17,995 bases of DNA from contig JBLIOB010000060.1 of assembly GCA_047639575.1 (NCBI GenBank), forward strand, positions 1 to 17,995. Reading direction: 5' to 3'. The position numbers and the translations under genes were made by a program. The DNA is from JBLIOB01 sp047639575 (GTDB lineage Bacteria > Bacteroidota > Bacteroidia > Flavobacteriales_D > Parvicellaceae). Shown piece by piece: positions 1 through 10,400 of this stretch. The notes below the pieces were generated by a model that searched no databases, was not told the origin of the DNA, and was given only the letters and a program-made list of their open reading frames with translations. How positions within the stretch are numbered: position 1 is the first letter of the stretch; the number at the start of each line of letters is the position of its first letter.

Positions 1-1003
1 GTTTTTCATACAAGAAGGAGAGAAAGGTTTTAGAGCAAATCAAGTTTACGATTGGCTTTGGAAGAAAAACGCATCTACCTTTTTAGAAATGACTAATCTT
101 TCTAAAGAGTTGAGAGCGTTCTTAGACGACCATTTCTTTATTAATAAACTAGAAGTAGCCGACAAGCAGATTAGTGACGATAGAACCATTAAAAGTGCTT
201 TTAAGCTAATGGACGGTAAAGTAGTTGAAGGTGTTTTAATACCAACAGCTAATCGGATGACCGCTTGTATCTCTTCTCAAGTTGGATGTTCTCTTGCCTG
301 CAAGTTCTGTGCAACTGGTAAGCTCAAAAGAATGCGAAATTTAGAGCCTGCAGAAATCTATGATCAGGTAGTGAGCATTCGAAATCAAGCCAGTGAACAT
401 TATGACCAGAATCTTTCCAACATAGTTCTAATGGGCATGGGAGAACCGTTGCTTAATTACAAAAATGTACTTGAAGGAATTAGAATGATGACATCTGAAG
501 AAGGACTTGGAATGTCGCCAAAGCGTATCACGCTTAGTACTGCTGGCATTGCCAAAATAATTAAGCAAATGGGGGATGAGGATATTCGCTTCAACCTTGC
601 CGTTTCACTTCATGCTGCTAATGATGAAAAACGGAGTAAAATAATGCCAATCAATGATTCTAATACCTTAGCGTCATTAGCTGAAGCGCTAATATATTTT
701 CACGAAAAAACCGGTTCTAGAATTACCTACGAATATATCATCTTTAAAGATTTTAATGATGAATTAATAGATGCTCAGGAACTAGCCGAATTCTGCAAAC
801 ATGTTCCGTGTAAAGTAAATATCATCGAGTATAATTCCATAGACGATGATGAATTCCAGCAAGCGTCCATAGAAAAAGTTGATGCCTTTGCACAATACTT
901 AGAAGAAAAGAACATTATAGTTAATATAAGAAGAAGTAGAGGTAAAGATATTGATGCTGCCTGTGGTCAGCTAGCCAATAAAAATGAGGCAGCCGTTGGA
1001 TAA
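1..1003 (+). CDS. rlmN: Dual-specificity 23S rRNA/tRNA adenine-C2 methyltransferase RlmN, 5' end cut by window edge
   Basis: This radical-SAM enzyme methylates C2 of adenosine in 23S rRNA (A2503, E. coli numbering) and in some tRNAs (A37). The frame is open from base 2, before the first in-window ATG at 89. The residues before that ATG (FFIQEGEKGFRANQVYDWLW) match the RlmN N-terminal region, so the true start lies left of the window and ATG 89 is internal. Visible hallmarks are the 4Fe-4S/SAM motif CSLACKFC (CxxxCxxC, codons from 287), GMGEPLLNY, and the methyl-carrier cysteine in AACGQL near the C-terminus (codon 962-964). The second catalytic cysteine is expected in the SSQVGC segment. It ends 38 bp before a co-directional secreted-protein gene. 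Family assignment is very secure; only the start is missing. Confidence 0.97.
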   Translation, partial: FFIQEGEKGFRANQVYDWLWKKNASTFLEMTNLSKELRAFLDDHFFINKLEVADKQISDDRTIKSAFKLMDGKVVEGVLIPTANRMTACISSQVGCSLACKFCATGKLKRMRNLEPAEIYDQVVSIRNQASEHYDQNLSNIVLMGMGEPLLNYKNVLEGIRMMTSEEGLGMSPKRITLSTAGIAKIIKQMGDEDIRFNLAVSLHAANDEKRSKIMPINDSNTLASLAEALIYFHEKTGSRITYEYIIFKDFNDELIDAQELAEFCKHVPCKVNIIEYNSIDDDEFQQASIEKVDAFAQYLEEKNIIVNIRRSRGKDIDAACGQLANKNEAAVG

Positions 1004-1041
1004 ATCAAGATTAACGGCATGGTTTTTACCCGAATAAATAC

Positions 1042-2559
1042 ATGAAGAAGTTTTCTGCCATAACACTCTTGATTCTATTCGCATTTAGTTTGCCAGCGCA
1101 AACTATTAAATGGGGCGAGCAGGTTAAGCTAAAAGGCAAATCGAGAATGAGTAAAATCATCGCTGCCGACAGCGCTAGCTTCATTTCTGTTATTGCTCAA
1201 TACAAAGTTGTAGGTAAGCCCGATGCAGTAGTTGACTTCTACAAATTCCCATCATTAGCCAGTCAAGAAACCAAAATTGTTCCTGAGGGTGAAGGTGAAA
1301 TGGATGTGATGTACAAACTGCGAGATCAGGTTTTTGCATTTTCAGTTTTAGAAGATAAAAGCAAGAAAGTTATTCATGCATTCGCTACCAACGCAAACGA
1401 CCCAGCGGGAATGAAAATTAGCTTAGGCACAATCGATTATACTCGACCTAGCCAAAGAGGAAAATTTGATTTTGTCGAATCTGTTGATCACAGCAAGTTG
1501 CTCGTTATTCAAAATCCGCCCTTCGAAAAGTATAACATGGAGGAGTTTAAATTAACCTTGTTTGACGCTGAATTAAACCAACTCTGGGAAAAGCCAATAA
1601 AGCTGCCTTACCTGGATCAAGATTTTAAAATTATTAAAAGTAAGGTGGATGATAAGGGGAATGTTTATCTGCTCACAGCCCATAAGGATATTCAAAATAA
1701 ACAAAGCGACTTAAAAGGATTGCCGTTAAAAAGCTATACGGTACTGGCCTATAACAAAACTGAAAACCGGCTGAAGGAATTCGATATTAAGCTTAAAGAT
1801 AAATGGGTGAATGGGCTAAATATTGCTTTTGATAATCAGGATGGATTAACTATTGGTGGTTTTTATTCTACCTCTAAAGATTACAGCATTTCAGGTACGT
1901 TTTTTCTAACGATCGACACCAAGACCTTAAGTATTAAGAGTAAAAGCTTAAATCCTTTCAAACAGGGGTTTTTGGATCAATTTAATTCCGGTAAAAGGTT
2001 AGAAGGAAATAAAAAACTGGATGATTTCTATTTCGATCATTTGGTGGTTGCAGAAGATGGTTCTATCTACTTTACGGCAGAACAGTATTACGTAAGAACC
2101 ACTAGCTATTACGATCATCGAACTGGCGTTACTAATTATACGTACTACTATCATTACAATGATATTGTAGTAGTGAAAATGGACGCGAAGGCTAAAATGG
2201 TCTGGACCAAGAGAATTCCAAAAAGGCAAGTCACGAATGATGATAATGGATATTATTCAGGGTACACCGTTGCGAGTTATGAAGGAGCACTTAAAATATT
2301 ATACAACGATAATTCAAAAAACTTCGACCCGAATACAGACAATAAAGATCGGCCTATGAACAACCCGCAAAAGAGTATGGCCACTATCCTTTCTATTGAT
2401 AAAGATGGGCAGATTACTAAGAAGCCATTGTTTAGTGCCCAAGAATATCAAACCATCTTACAGCCCAGAATGAGTAAACTTATTGATAAGGGTAAAATCC
2501 TGGTTTACACGCAAAAAGGAAAGACTTTTCGATTTGCAACTATCAACTTCTCTGAATAG
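1042..2559 (+). CDS. Secreted protein of unknown function, possible beta-propeller-like fold
   Basis: A 505-aa protein that I do not recognise by name. It starts with a signal peptide (MKKFSAITLLILFAFSLPAQ, likely cut after Q20), so it should be exported to the periplasm or surface. The mature part is rich in short beta-strand-like segments alternating with Asp/Gly turns, for example DDKGNVYLL, NQDGLTIGGF, AEDGSIYFTAE and SIDKDGQITKK. This resembles repeated blades of a propeller, but that is inference only. Residues ~348-374 form a Tyr-rich stretch (SYYDHRTG, TYYYHYND) just before a KMDAKAKMVWTKRIPKRQ segment. I see no lipobox, no T9SS C-terminal domain and no catalytic motif. It lies 38 bp after rlmN and 55 bp before the polyprenyl synthase on the same strand, so co-transcription is plausible. 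Confidence 0.85.
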   Translation: MKKFSAITLLILFAFSLPAQTIKWGEQVKLKGKSRMSKIIAADSASFISVIAQYKVVGKPDAVVDFYKFPSLASQETKIVPEGEGEMDVMYKLRDQVFAFSVLEDKSKKVIHAFATNANDPAGMKISLGTIDYTRPSQRGKFDFVESVDHSKLLVIQNPPFEKYNMEEFKLTLFDAELNQLWEKPIKLPYLDQDFKIIKSKVDDKGNVYLLTAHKDIQNKQSDLKGLPLKSYTVLAYNKTENRLKEFDIKLKDKWVNGLNIAFDNQDGLTIGGFYSTSKDYSISGTFFLTIDTKTLSIKSKSLNPFKQGFLDQFNSGKRLEGNKKLDDFYFDHLVVAEDGSIYFTAEQYYVRTTSYYDHRTGVTNYTYYYHYNDIVVVKMDAKAKMVWTKRIPKRQVTNDDNGYYSGYTVASYEGALKILYNDNSKNFDPNTDNKDRPMNNPQKSMATILSIDKDGQITKKPLFSAQEYQTILQPRMSKLIDKGKILVYTQKGKTFRFATINFSE

Positions 2560-2614
2560 TCTTGAATTAGGCATTATTTTACGCGTTTTTATCGTTATTT
2601 GTAGAGCAAGGAAA

Positions 2615-3595
2615 ATGGCATCCGCGATTGTTAAAAATATCAAAGCTCCTGTAGCTGAAGAAATGAAGATTTTCGAAGAGAAATTCAGATCTTCAATGGA
2701 TAGTAAAGTCCCACTATTAAACCGAATTACACATTACATCGTCAAGAGAAAAGGAAAGCAGATGAGACCTATGTTTGTCTTTCTAAGTGCGAAAGTATGT
2801 GGAGGTGTAACTGAATCATCTTATAATGCGGCATCCCTAATTGAGCTCTTGCATACTGCAACATTAGTGCATGATGATGTTGTGGATGATGCTAATTTGA
2901 GAAGAGGATTTTTCTCGATTAACGCGTTGTGGAAGAATAAAATTGCAGTTTTAGTTGGTGATTTTTTATTGAGTAAAGGATTGTTGTTATCCGTTGAGAA
3001 TGAAGAATTCGAAATGCTCAAATTGGTTTCTGAAGCAGTTAAGGAAATGTCTGAAGGGGAATTGCTTCAAATTGAAAAAGCTAGAAAGCTAGATATTACC
3101 GAAGAAGTTTACTTTGATGTTATTCGACAGAAAACAGCTAGTTTGATTGCCGCTTGTTGCGCCTCTGGGGCAAAATCTGCAGGAGTTGATGATTTGACTG
3201 TTTTGAAAATGAAGAAATTTGGTGAGAAAGTCGGAATGGCTTTCCAAATCAAAGATGACATTTTCGATTATGGTACTGGTGAGAATATTGGAAAGCCCAC
3301 CGGGATTGATATTAAAGAGCGCAAGATGACGCTGCCTTTAATCTACACCATGAACAAAGTAGATAAAGCCACTAATAAAAAGATCCGTAAAATCATCAAG
3401 AAACATAATGAAGAACCAGTTCATGTAAAATATGTGATAGATCAAGTTATCTCCAATGGCGGACTTGATTATGCGCATGAGCAAATGATGAACTACACCA
3501 AAGAAGCGCTAGATATTATTGCAGACTTCGAAGATTCAGATGCTAAGAATTCGCTGATCCAATTGGTGAAATACACAACAGAAAGAACAAAATGA
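2615..3595 (+). CDS. Polyprenyl diphosphate synthase, long-chain type (IspB/HepT-like)
   Basis: A trans-isoprenyl diphosphate synthase that adds isopentenyl-PP units to an allylic primer, most likely making the menaquinone side chain. Using ATG 2615 gives 326 aa, the usual family length. The frame is open upstream to a TTG at 2483, but that extension overlaps the preceding gene and looks non-native. Motifs are GKQMRP (IPP binding, ~47-52), the first Asp-rich motif DDVVD (87-91), QKTASLIAA, the second Asp-rich motif DDIFD (214-218), and GKPTGIDIKERKMTLP (226-241). The residue five before the first DDxxD is a small Ala (A82), not an aromatic residue; by family rules this favours a long product (C30 or longer). 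The exact chain length cannot be read from sequence. It overlaps the next gene in an ATGA junction, so the two are probably translationally coupled. Confidence 0.93.
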   Translation: MASAIVKNIKAPVAEEMKIFEEKFRSSMDSKVPLLNRITHYIVKRKGKQMRPMFVFLSAKVCGGVTESSYNAASLIELLHTATLVHDDVVDDANLRRGFFSINALWKNKIAVLVGDFLLSKGLLLSVENEEFEMLKLVSEAVKEMSEGELLQIEKARKLDITEEVYFDVIRQKTASLIAACCASGAKSAGVDDLTVLKMKKFGEKVGMAFQIKDDIFDYGTGENIGKPTGIDIKERKMTLPLIYTMNKVDKATNKKIRKIIKKHNEEPVHVKYVIDQVISNGGLDYAHEQMMNYTKEALDIIADFEDSDAKNSLIQLVKYTTERTK

Positions 3596-3981
3596 AGAAG
3601 TTACTCCCACTATTATTTGTCGCATTTATTTTTGCATGTTCAGCTGAAGAAACGGGTAGAGTTTCCGCTGAGGACCCGACTGAGGTTGTAAAGAAGGTAA
3701 TTCCAGACGGTGATTATACAGAGAGCCACAAAAACGGAAATGTTAAGGTAAAGGGCACCATTTTAGGGGGTGAACGATTTGGTACTTGGGTTGGCTATCA
3801 TTCTAATGGAAACAAAGCCAGCGAAAGTGAATACCGAAATGGATTTCTAAACGGTAAAACGGTTTCTTATTACGAAAACGGACAAGTACGTTATATCGGT
3901 TATTATGAAAACGGTGAAAAAGCAGGTACTTGGCAGTTCTTTAATAAAGATGGTAGTCCCGAGCGGGAGGAGAAATTCTAA
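3592..3981 (+). CDS. Small lipoprotein with MORN-like (YwqK-type) repeats
   Basis: A 129-aa protein with a lipoprotein signal peptide: MKKLLPLLFVAFIFACSAEE, with the lipobox cysteine at residue 16. It is probably anchored in the outer or inner membrane. After a short linker come about three ~24-residue repeats of the MORN-2 type: HKNGNVKVKG...GTW, HSNGNKASES...GKT, YENGQVRYIG...GTW, then a partial NKDGSPEREEKF. Databases often label such proteins 'YwqK family antitoxin', but there is no toxin partner here and I would not use that name functionally. Its start codon overlaps the stop of the polyprenyl synthase (ATGA). It converges on the T9SS cargo gene 37 bp downstream, with no clear terminator between them. 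Confidence 0.88.
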   Translation: MKKLLPLLFVAFIFACSAEETGRVSAEDPTEVVKKVIPDGDYTESHKNGNVKVKGTILGGERFGTWVGYHSNGNKASESEYRNGFLNGKTVSYYENGQVRYIGYYENGEKAGTWQFFNKDGSPEREEKF

Positions 3982-4018
3982 TCGCTCCTAACATTACCCT
4001 TTCCTGATTAATTAGTTA

Positions 4019-7000
4019 TCAATTCAGTTTCACCACTTTACTGGATGAAATCTTACTTCCATTCTCGTTGGTTAAGTAAACGATGTAAGTTCCTGATTCA
4101 AGACCAGCTGAGTCAAGAAGGAAAGATGCTGATCTTCCCTTTTTCGTAATAACGATCTTTCCATTTAAATCAACCATGATCAATCTAATCTCTTCGTTCG
4201 CTTCATTATTAAATGAAACGGTCACCTGATCTGAAGTTGGATTAGGGAATACCGAAGTTTGGAAGTCGTTAATCACATTAATTCCATTAACAATACTTGC
4301 TGTATCAATAAACACATTGTACAACGGATGAATATTATTGATAGTGTCTCCTAATGTCCAGCCGTAATCAGCGTATGGTTTTGATACACGAATTCTAAGT
4401 CGTGTTTCTGTTTCAAGAATAGAATGTCCAGGTTTAAGTATAGGATTTACAACATACATACAAGACCTCCATACCCATTGTTTTTGTCCGCTGGATCCGT
4501 TTACTAGGTCAGATTCAAAGTACGAACCGTTATCATACATTGGAACTCCATTATTACTGTAACTCTGGTAATTTGCGAATACAAAAATTTGATGTTTCCC
4601 TCCCCAAACTAAATTTCCTGAGCCATCAGACTTAACATCCGTTGGATTCCAAATCATGTCAGCCCCATTCGCACCTGGTTGACCAGAATCTTCACCAAAT
4701 GCAATGTTTAATCTTTCTCCAGTTTCAACGTTTAAAGCGTATCCGGGAAACCATCCCATGCCGGTACCGGTTCCATCTGAAATTCCATTTTTATCAACTG
4801 AATTACCCAACCTATGTTCTTGTTTAATAGCTCCTCCTATACTGTTCGAGGTGGAATCTTGAGTTTCTATTACTACCGACCTCGACCATAAGGAGGTGTC
4901 TGCAGTTAGGACTAAGTCAATACTATTAAGCCTTTGAAGTCCAAAAACTGGCGTTGACTGATAGTTTTCTCCAATAATCGCATTCAACGTTCTTTTTGAA
5001 ACGAGCTTATACGGACTAATTCCTCCATCTAACAAATGCTCATAAGACTCTAAATCATCATATCCTACGTAATCTCCTTGCATGCATGGGTCTAATGTTA
5101 TATCAGGATGTGTTACGGCATCACAATTTATTTGAACGGTTCCACTTTTAATCCAATTTGACGGAGCGGCAATATCTTCATCTACAATAAAGTCCAGCCA
5201 ATCCTGTGCTGGATCATCATAAATTAGTTTTGAAGAAATTGGAGGAGAATATATAGCGGAACTAAAAGGTTGAGAATATGAAGTTCCTTTTATCGTTACA
5301 GCAACTCCCCATTGTGGAATAAGTTGTCGATTATATAGTCCTATTGATACATCGGAATAAACGGTGTCAATCCCACCAATAAGATACATTTTCCAATTAG
5401 CGGTAGTATCTCCAGCATCCATTTTGAAGCCGTAGGCGCCAGGTTGAATCATAGTAGGATCAATATATTCTACTAACACTGGAGATTTCCCAGGTTTGTA
5501 GACGGGCTGATCAATATAATTTCCTCCGCTTAATTCGAAATTAGCGATACAAGAATCTTGAATCTCAAGTTCCCATCCACCATTCCCTTGTCCTTCAATT
5601 CTTTGAACTGGAAAAGCGTATAAGTTCAACCATATTGGGTCAACAAAAACTTCTTTACAAACATTAATGGAGCTGCAAGCGTTCGTTGCAGTCAAGCAAA
5701 CCGTCATGGTGCCAGTTGAAGTATATTGATTGACTCCAAATTGGTCCGAAGAAGAGTTTCCATCGCCAAAATCCCAAGTGTAAGAATCAGCACTTTGAAG
5801 AGGAGAAAATATAAATTCTAGCCCATTTTGCTGATAGCTAAAATTAGCGTAAAGTTGAGTACATGGAAGAACCATGCAACTGTCGCAAAAGTCTTGAATT
5901 GTATCTGAAGCAAGTTTTAGTTTTTCTTTAGAATCAAAATTATCTCCTGTATAATCTCGGGCCCAAATAATTGCAATAGTTGTAATTACTTCATCTCCGG
6001 AGTTAAAATTAAATGGGCCAGACGTACCCATCATTCTTCGGTCTCCTTTTGGGTTTCCTTCAGTGATCTCATTCCACCCTCCGATTCCAGGATCAATTCC
6101 ATTTGTGGAAAACCAATTTGTTGTGTCCGTATATTCAGGAAAAACATGAGTTGTGACAACGGATGTAGCGCTAGGGTCACCAAAATGACCAGTTCCCCCA
6201 TAGAGCCAATCAGTTCCATCCAACCATTTCCCGCTCATGTAATTGTAATAATCAATTGCAAATACTGGATTATTGGTAGGAAAAAGAGAAGGTGCGGATC
6301 TATTAAATGACATGAAACGATTAATTGAATGAACTTCATTTAGTTCATCCACAGAGCCGTTGTAGTTGTTGTCAATTCCATCGCTTAAATCCGCAACTGG
6401 ACCTTTCACAACATCAAATCCAATCGCTGGCGGATTAAGGCCGTATGGTTTGGCACCATTACAACCATCATTGTCGTCATTATCACCGTTCCAAGTAATT
6501 CCTAACCCTCTGGCAACATCACATTCAACAAAGTCATCTTCAGAACATCCTAAATCGGCATCAAACCAATGTCCCGTGTAAACATCGTGGTAATTGTTAC
6601 TTGATCTATTGATTACCTTATATCTTAAGAAAGAGGTGTTGTTAATACTTTCTGATCCGACATAGGCATATGCTTGACACTGAATTTCTACATTCATCGA
6701 TTGGGCTGGAGCTGTTTCATCTAGACCTAGATCGTTCATAATCCAATAAACGCACTGATCGCCATATAACTTGTCACCACATCCTATCGTTCCGTCTAAG
6801 TCAAATTCTGGATAGTCTCCATCTTGAGGGTCGTATAGGCCATCACTATTTTCATCATGGAATGGTGCAAGATTAGCGGCATAGCCGCTTGCTGTGTTGC
6901 CATGGGCTGGATAAGTTGAAATGGCCTCAGGAATCACATAGTAAGGTGAAACAACAGTTCCAGCGTACCAATCTCTAAATAATTTAACTTCCCATTTATT

Positions 7001-7363
7001 TAATTTCCAAACCCGATCAAATTGACTACAAACGGTGTCTGAAGTGGTACCATCTAGTTTTAATGGTCCTGGTGAAAAAGATTCTGTTGAAAATGTTTCG
7101 GTAGACAAATGCAAATTTCCAGCTCCTTCTAGCCCACCGATCCAAAAAGCAGAAGCAAAAATTACGGTGGTTGTATCTTCAAGAATTCCATAACCCGCTG
7201 TTCCAAAATTCGCGTTGTTATGATTTGTACTTCCATTTAACGTAATAGCGCGTATATTGTTTATGTTGAGTTCACTAACTGCCGAAGGGGGTAAACAGTA
7301 GGTTTGAGAGATCGTGAGATTTGCAAAAAAAGAAATGAATACAAGTGAAAAGAGATTTTTCAT
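4019..7363 (-). CDS. Large secreted T9SS cargo protein with PKD-like domain (paralogue 2 of tandem pair)
   Basis: A ~1,114-aa protein starting at MKNLFSLVFISFFANLTISQ, a signal peptide. An ATG seven codons upstream (7384) is in frame but precedes the hydrophobic segment awkwardly. The N-terminal ~500 residues hold Asp/Asn-rich, calcium-loop-like stretches (DENSDGLYDPQDGDYPEFD, NGDNDDNDGC, DGIDNNYNGSVDE) and motifs recurrent in Bacteroidota cell-surface proteins (GDQCVYWIMND, GNPKGDRRMMG, IWARDY). A PKD-like domain follows at ~505-575 (YTWDFGDG). Then comes a ~400-aa region with RLIPQWGVAV, WFPGYALNVETGERLNIAF and WGGKHQIFVFAN. The C-terminus is a type A T9SS sorting domain (VFPNPTSDQVTVSF ... 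LNGKIV ... SGTYIVYL). It is therefore predicted to cross the outer membrane and attach to or leave the surface. The molecular role is unknown. It lies 62 bp downstream of its paralogue. Confidence 0.92.
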   Translation of the reverse strand: MKNLFSLVFISFFANLTISQTYCLPPSAVSELNINNIRAITLNGSTNHNNANFGTAGYGILEDTTTVIFASAFWIGGLEGAGNLHLSTETFSTESFSPGPLKLDGTTSDTVCSQFDRVWKLNKWEVKLFRDWYAGTVVSPYYVIPEAISTYPAHGNTASGYAANLAPFHDENSDGLYDPQDGDYPEFDLDGTIGCGDKLYGDQCVYWIMNDLGLDETAPAQSMNVEIQCQAYAYVGSESINNTSFLRYKVINRSSNNYHDVYTGHWFDADLGCSEDDFVECDVARGLGITWNGDNDDNDGCNGAKPYGLNPPAIGFDVVKGPVADLSDGIDNNYNGSVDELNEVHSINRFMSFNRSAPSLFPTNNPVFAIDYYNYMSGKWLDGTDWLYGGTGHFGDPSATSVVTTHVFPEYTDTTNWFSTNGIDPGIGGWNEITEGNPKGDRRMMGTSGPFNFNSGDEVITTIAIIWARDYTGDNFDSKEKLKLASDTIQDFCDSCMVLPCTQLYANFSYQQNGLEFIFSPLQSADSYTWDFGDGNSSSDQFGVNQYTSTGTMTVCLTATNACSSINVCKEVFVDPIWLNLYAFPVQRIEGQGNGGWELEIQDSCIANFELSGGNYIDQPVYKPGKSPVLVEYIDPTMIQPGAYGFKMDAGDTTANWKMYLIGGIDTVYSDVSIGLYNRQLIPQWGVAVTIKGTSYSQPFSSAIYSPPISSKLIYDDPAQDWLDFIVDEDIAAPSNWIKSGTVQINCDAVTHPDITLDPCMQGDYVGYDDLESYEHLLDGGISPYKLVSKRTLNAIIGENYQSTPVFGLQRLNSIDLVLTADTSLWSRSVVIETQDSTSNSIGGAIKQEHRLGNSVDKNGISDGTGTGMGWFPGYALNVETGERLNIAFGEDSGQPGANGADMIWNPTDVKSDGSGNLVWGGKHQIFVFANYQSYSNNGVPMYDNGSYFESDLVNGSSGQKQWVWRSCMYVVNPILKPGHSILETETRLRIRVSKPYADYGWTLGDTINNIHPLYNVFIDTASIVNGINVINDFQTSVFPNPTSDQVTVSFNNEANEEIRLIMVDLNGKIVITKKGRSASFLLDSAGLESGTYIVYLTNENGSKISSSKVVKLN

Positions 7364-7425
7364 TTTGGATGTTTTGAGGAGCAATATTATTAATGCGCTC
7401 GGGTTAGAAGCTAATACATGTACTT

Positions 7426-10400
7426 TTAAGGATTCGTAACAACAATCCTACCCGTATCAATCTTAGATCCGTCAGGGTTTTTCAAATAGTAAATGTAAAC
7501 ACCAGCTTCTAAACGACTTGTGTTCACCTTAAACTGAATACAATTTGAAGCTTGCTGATCTACGATTTTTCCATTCATGTCTACAACATATAAAGTCATT
7601 TCTTCTAAGACTTCGTTTTGAAATTGGATGGTAGCTTCAACATTCGATGGGTTAGGATAAACCGTAGAAGCAAGGGAATTCCAAGTTTGTTCAGCACAGT
7701 AATCAAGGGTATCAATAAATACATGGTAAAGTGGGTGAGTTCCATTGATGGTATCTGATAGTGTAAAACCGAAATCTTCCAACGGTTTTTTAACTCGAAT
7801 TTTAATTCTTGCATCCGTTTCTAGTAACGAATGACCATGTTGCAGGACTGGCATGCCAACCCACATACAAGAGCGCCAGAATCTATGCCTGTCGCTCGCA
7901 CTTCCATTTATAAAATCGCTTTGCGCATGTGCCCCTTCATCGTAATTTCCATTTTGACTAGGCATCCCTGGATAATCTTGCTCATTTCCAAATACATAAA
8001 TCATATGTTTCCCTCCCCAGACCACAGATTCATAACTTCCGGCAGAAATATATGAAGTAGGGTTCCAAATCATATCCGTTCCGTTATTTGCAGGTGTGTC
8101 TGAATCCTCGCCAAACGCAATGTTCAACCTTTCTCCAGTTTCTACGTTAACAGCATATCCTGGAAACCAACTCATTCCTGTGCCTGAGCCATCTTGAAGA
8201 CCATTCTTGTCAACTGAATTACCCGATCTTGCGTATTGCTTTTTAACTCCGCCCATCGCTCTAGTCTCATCATTTTGATTTTCAATTACTGGACATCTAG
8301 ACCATAATGATTGGTTAGAAGTTAGGACGATATCGATACTTTGAAGAAAGTCTAGGTCTTTTGAACTGATTGAGCTTTGGAAATCAACTCCTGCTATAGA
8401 ATTCTGGGTTCTTTTTGATACTAGTCGATATGGAGAAAATTTACCTTCCAAAACATCTTCATAACTCTCCTCGTTGTCTATCCCAATATAATCGAGAAAC
8501 CTGCAAGGGTCATCTGTGAATTCAGGGAATGTAGAAAAATCACAGTTTGACCGAACAGTTCCTGATCGGATCCAGTTCTGAGAATGACTTCCATCAACAT
8601 CTTCAATAAAGTTTAACCATTTTTTAGAAGGGTCATCGTATTCTACATCGAACGAGATGGGTTCTGTATAAACTACAGATGAATAGGGGTTACTGTATTG
8701 ATAACTGTTGAGCCTAACTGCAATCCCCCATTGTGGGATTAATTGTCTTGCATAAGTGCCAAAAGCAACATCAGAAAGAATCGTATCTGTGCCTCCAATT
8801 CGATACATCCACCATCCAGCGCCAATATCAGAATGATTCATTTTAAAGACATAAGTCCCAGGAGTCACATTGTCATTGTTTATCATTTCAATACTAATAG
8901 GACTATGGCCACCTTTATAAGTAGGGTTATGAATGAAGTTAGACCCGTTTGCTAACTGTAAGAAACAAGAATCTTCAATTTCCAAACTCCATCCATCATT
9001 TCCTTTTCCTTCAATTCTTTGAACAGGAAAACTTACCGTATTTGGAGACTTTATTTTGATGTAGATGCTAAGGCATTTTGAGCTTGAACCACAGCTATTT
9101 GTAGCCGTCAGGCAAACGGTTGCGAAATCTTCTTCCAGGAATTCATGCTGTCCAAAAACTGAACTAGAACTCCCGCCATCACCAAAATCCCATGAGCAAG
9201 TAACGTTGGATAATAAAGGAGCAAAAATGTAATTCCCATTTTCATTGGTCCATTCAAAATCTGCCACTGGAGGAATACAACCTTCATCAAAACAATTGTC
9301 GGTAAAAGTTTGAATGGTGTCAGATGTTAAACGAATTTTTGCCTTCGAGCCTAAGTGGCCACCTGCTATGTCCCTCGACCATATTAAAGCTGAGGTTGAT
9401 TTTAATGTATCTCCTGTATTTAAATCAAAAGGTCCAATTGATCCTATAATCCTGCGATCTCCTTTAGGGTTTCCTTCTTCGAATTCACCCCAAACTCCAT
9501 AGCCTGGATCAATGCCTCCTGTACAAAACCAATTTAAAGTATCACTCGCCCCTGGAAATTGATGAGTAGTAATTGTTGAAGTAGCTGAAGGATCAGACAA
9601 GTGACCAGTGCCTCCGTATACAAACAGGGAGGAGTCTAGGTGTCTGCCAGTCATATATCCGTAAAAGTGGTGGTCGTAAGTTGGATTCCAGCCTCCTCCT
9701 ATACCTCCACTCCACGGAGTTCGATATTTAAATGCAGACATCGACATTCTCTCGTCAGTTTCATCAGTTACATTATCATAATCATTGTCTTTTCCATCTG
9801 CATTCGATATCGGTCCTTTTACAAAATCAAATCCGAAAGCCGGAGGATTAAAGTCATATCCAATCGCACCATTACATCCGTCATTGTCATTTGAGTCCGC
9901 GTTATAAGAAAAACCTAGCCCTCTTGGAACGTCACATTCAACATAGTCATCTTCAGAACACCCAATATCTGTATCCATCCATTTTCCTAAATAGAATTCG
10001 GTATAATCTATATTGGATCTGTTAATAATATCGAACGAATAAAATGTGGAATTACTGACACTCTCCGAACCGATAAAAGCAAACGCCTGGCAATGAAGCT
10101 CAATTCCAATAGGAGTTCCTATGCCTAAATTATTGTAGCCCACATCATTCATGATCCAATAAATACATTGATCTCCATGTAGTTTAGGTGCATCACAACT
10201 TAATAAATTATCCAAGTCAAATTCTGGATAATCCCCAGAATTGGGGTCATAGATTCCATCTCCGTTTTCATCATGAAATGGAGCTAACTGGCTTGCAAAC
10301 CCTAAAGAAGCATTCCCATTTCCGGGGTAAGTTAAAATAGCTTCTGGGATACTATAATTTTCACTGTTTGGTATATTTCCATTGAACCATTCTCGAAACA

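Noticed and set aside
89..91. ATG 89 as the start of rlmN
   Set aside because: The frame is open to the window edge and the upstream residues match the RlmN N-terminal domain, so this ATG is internal.
2483..2614. N-terminal extension of the polyprenyl synthase from TTG 2483
   Set aside because: It overlaps the preceding gene by 77 bp, begins with TTG and adds 44 residues unlike the family; ATG 2615 gives the normal length.
3592..3981. Toxin-antitoxin function for the MORN-like lipoprotein
   Set aside because: The 'YwqK antitoxin' label is by homology of repeats only; there is a lipoprotein signal and no neighbouring toxin.
3982..4018. Terminator between the convergent MORN-like lipoprotein and T9SS gene
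   Set aside because: Only 37 bp; no stem longer than a few bases and no U-tract on either strand.
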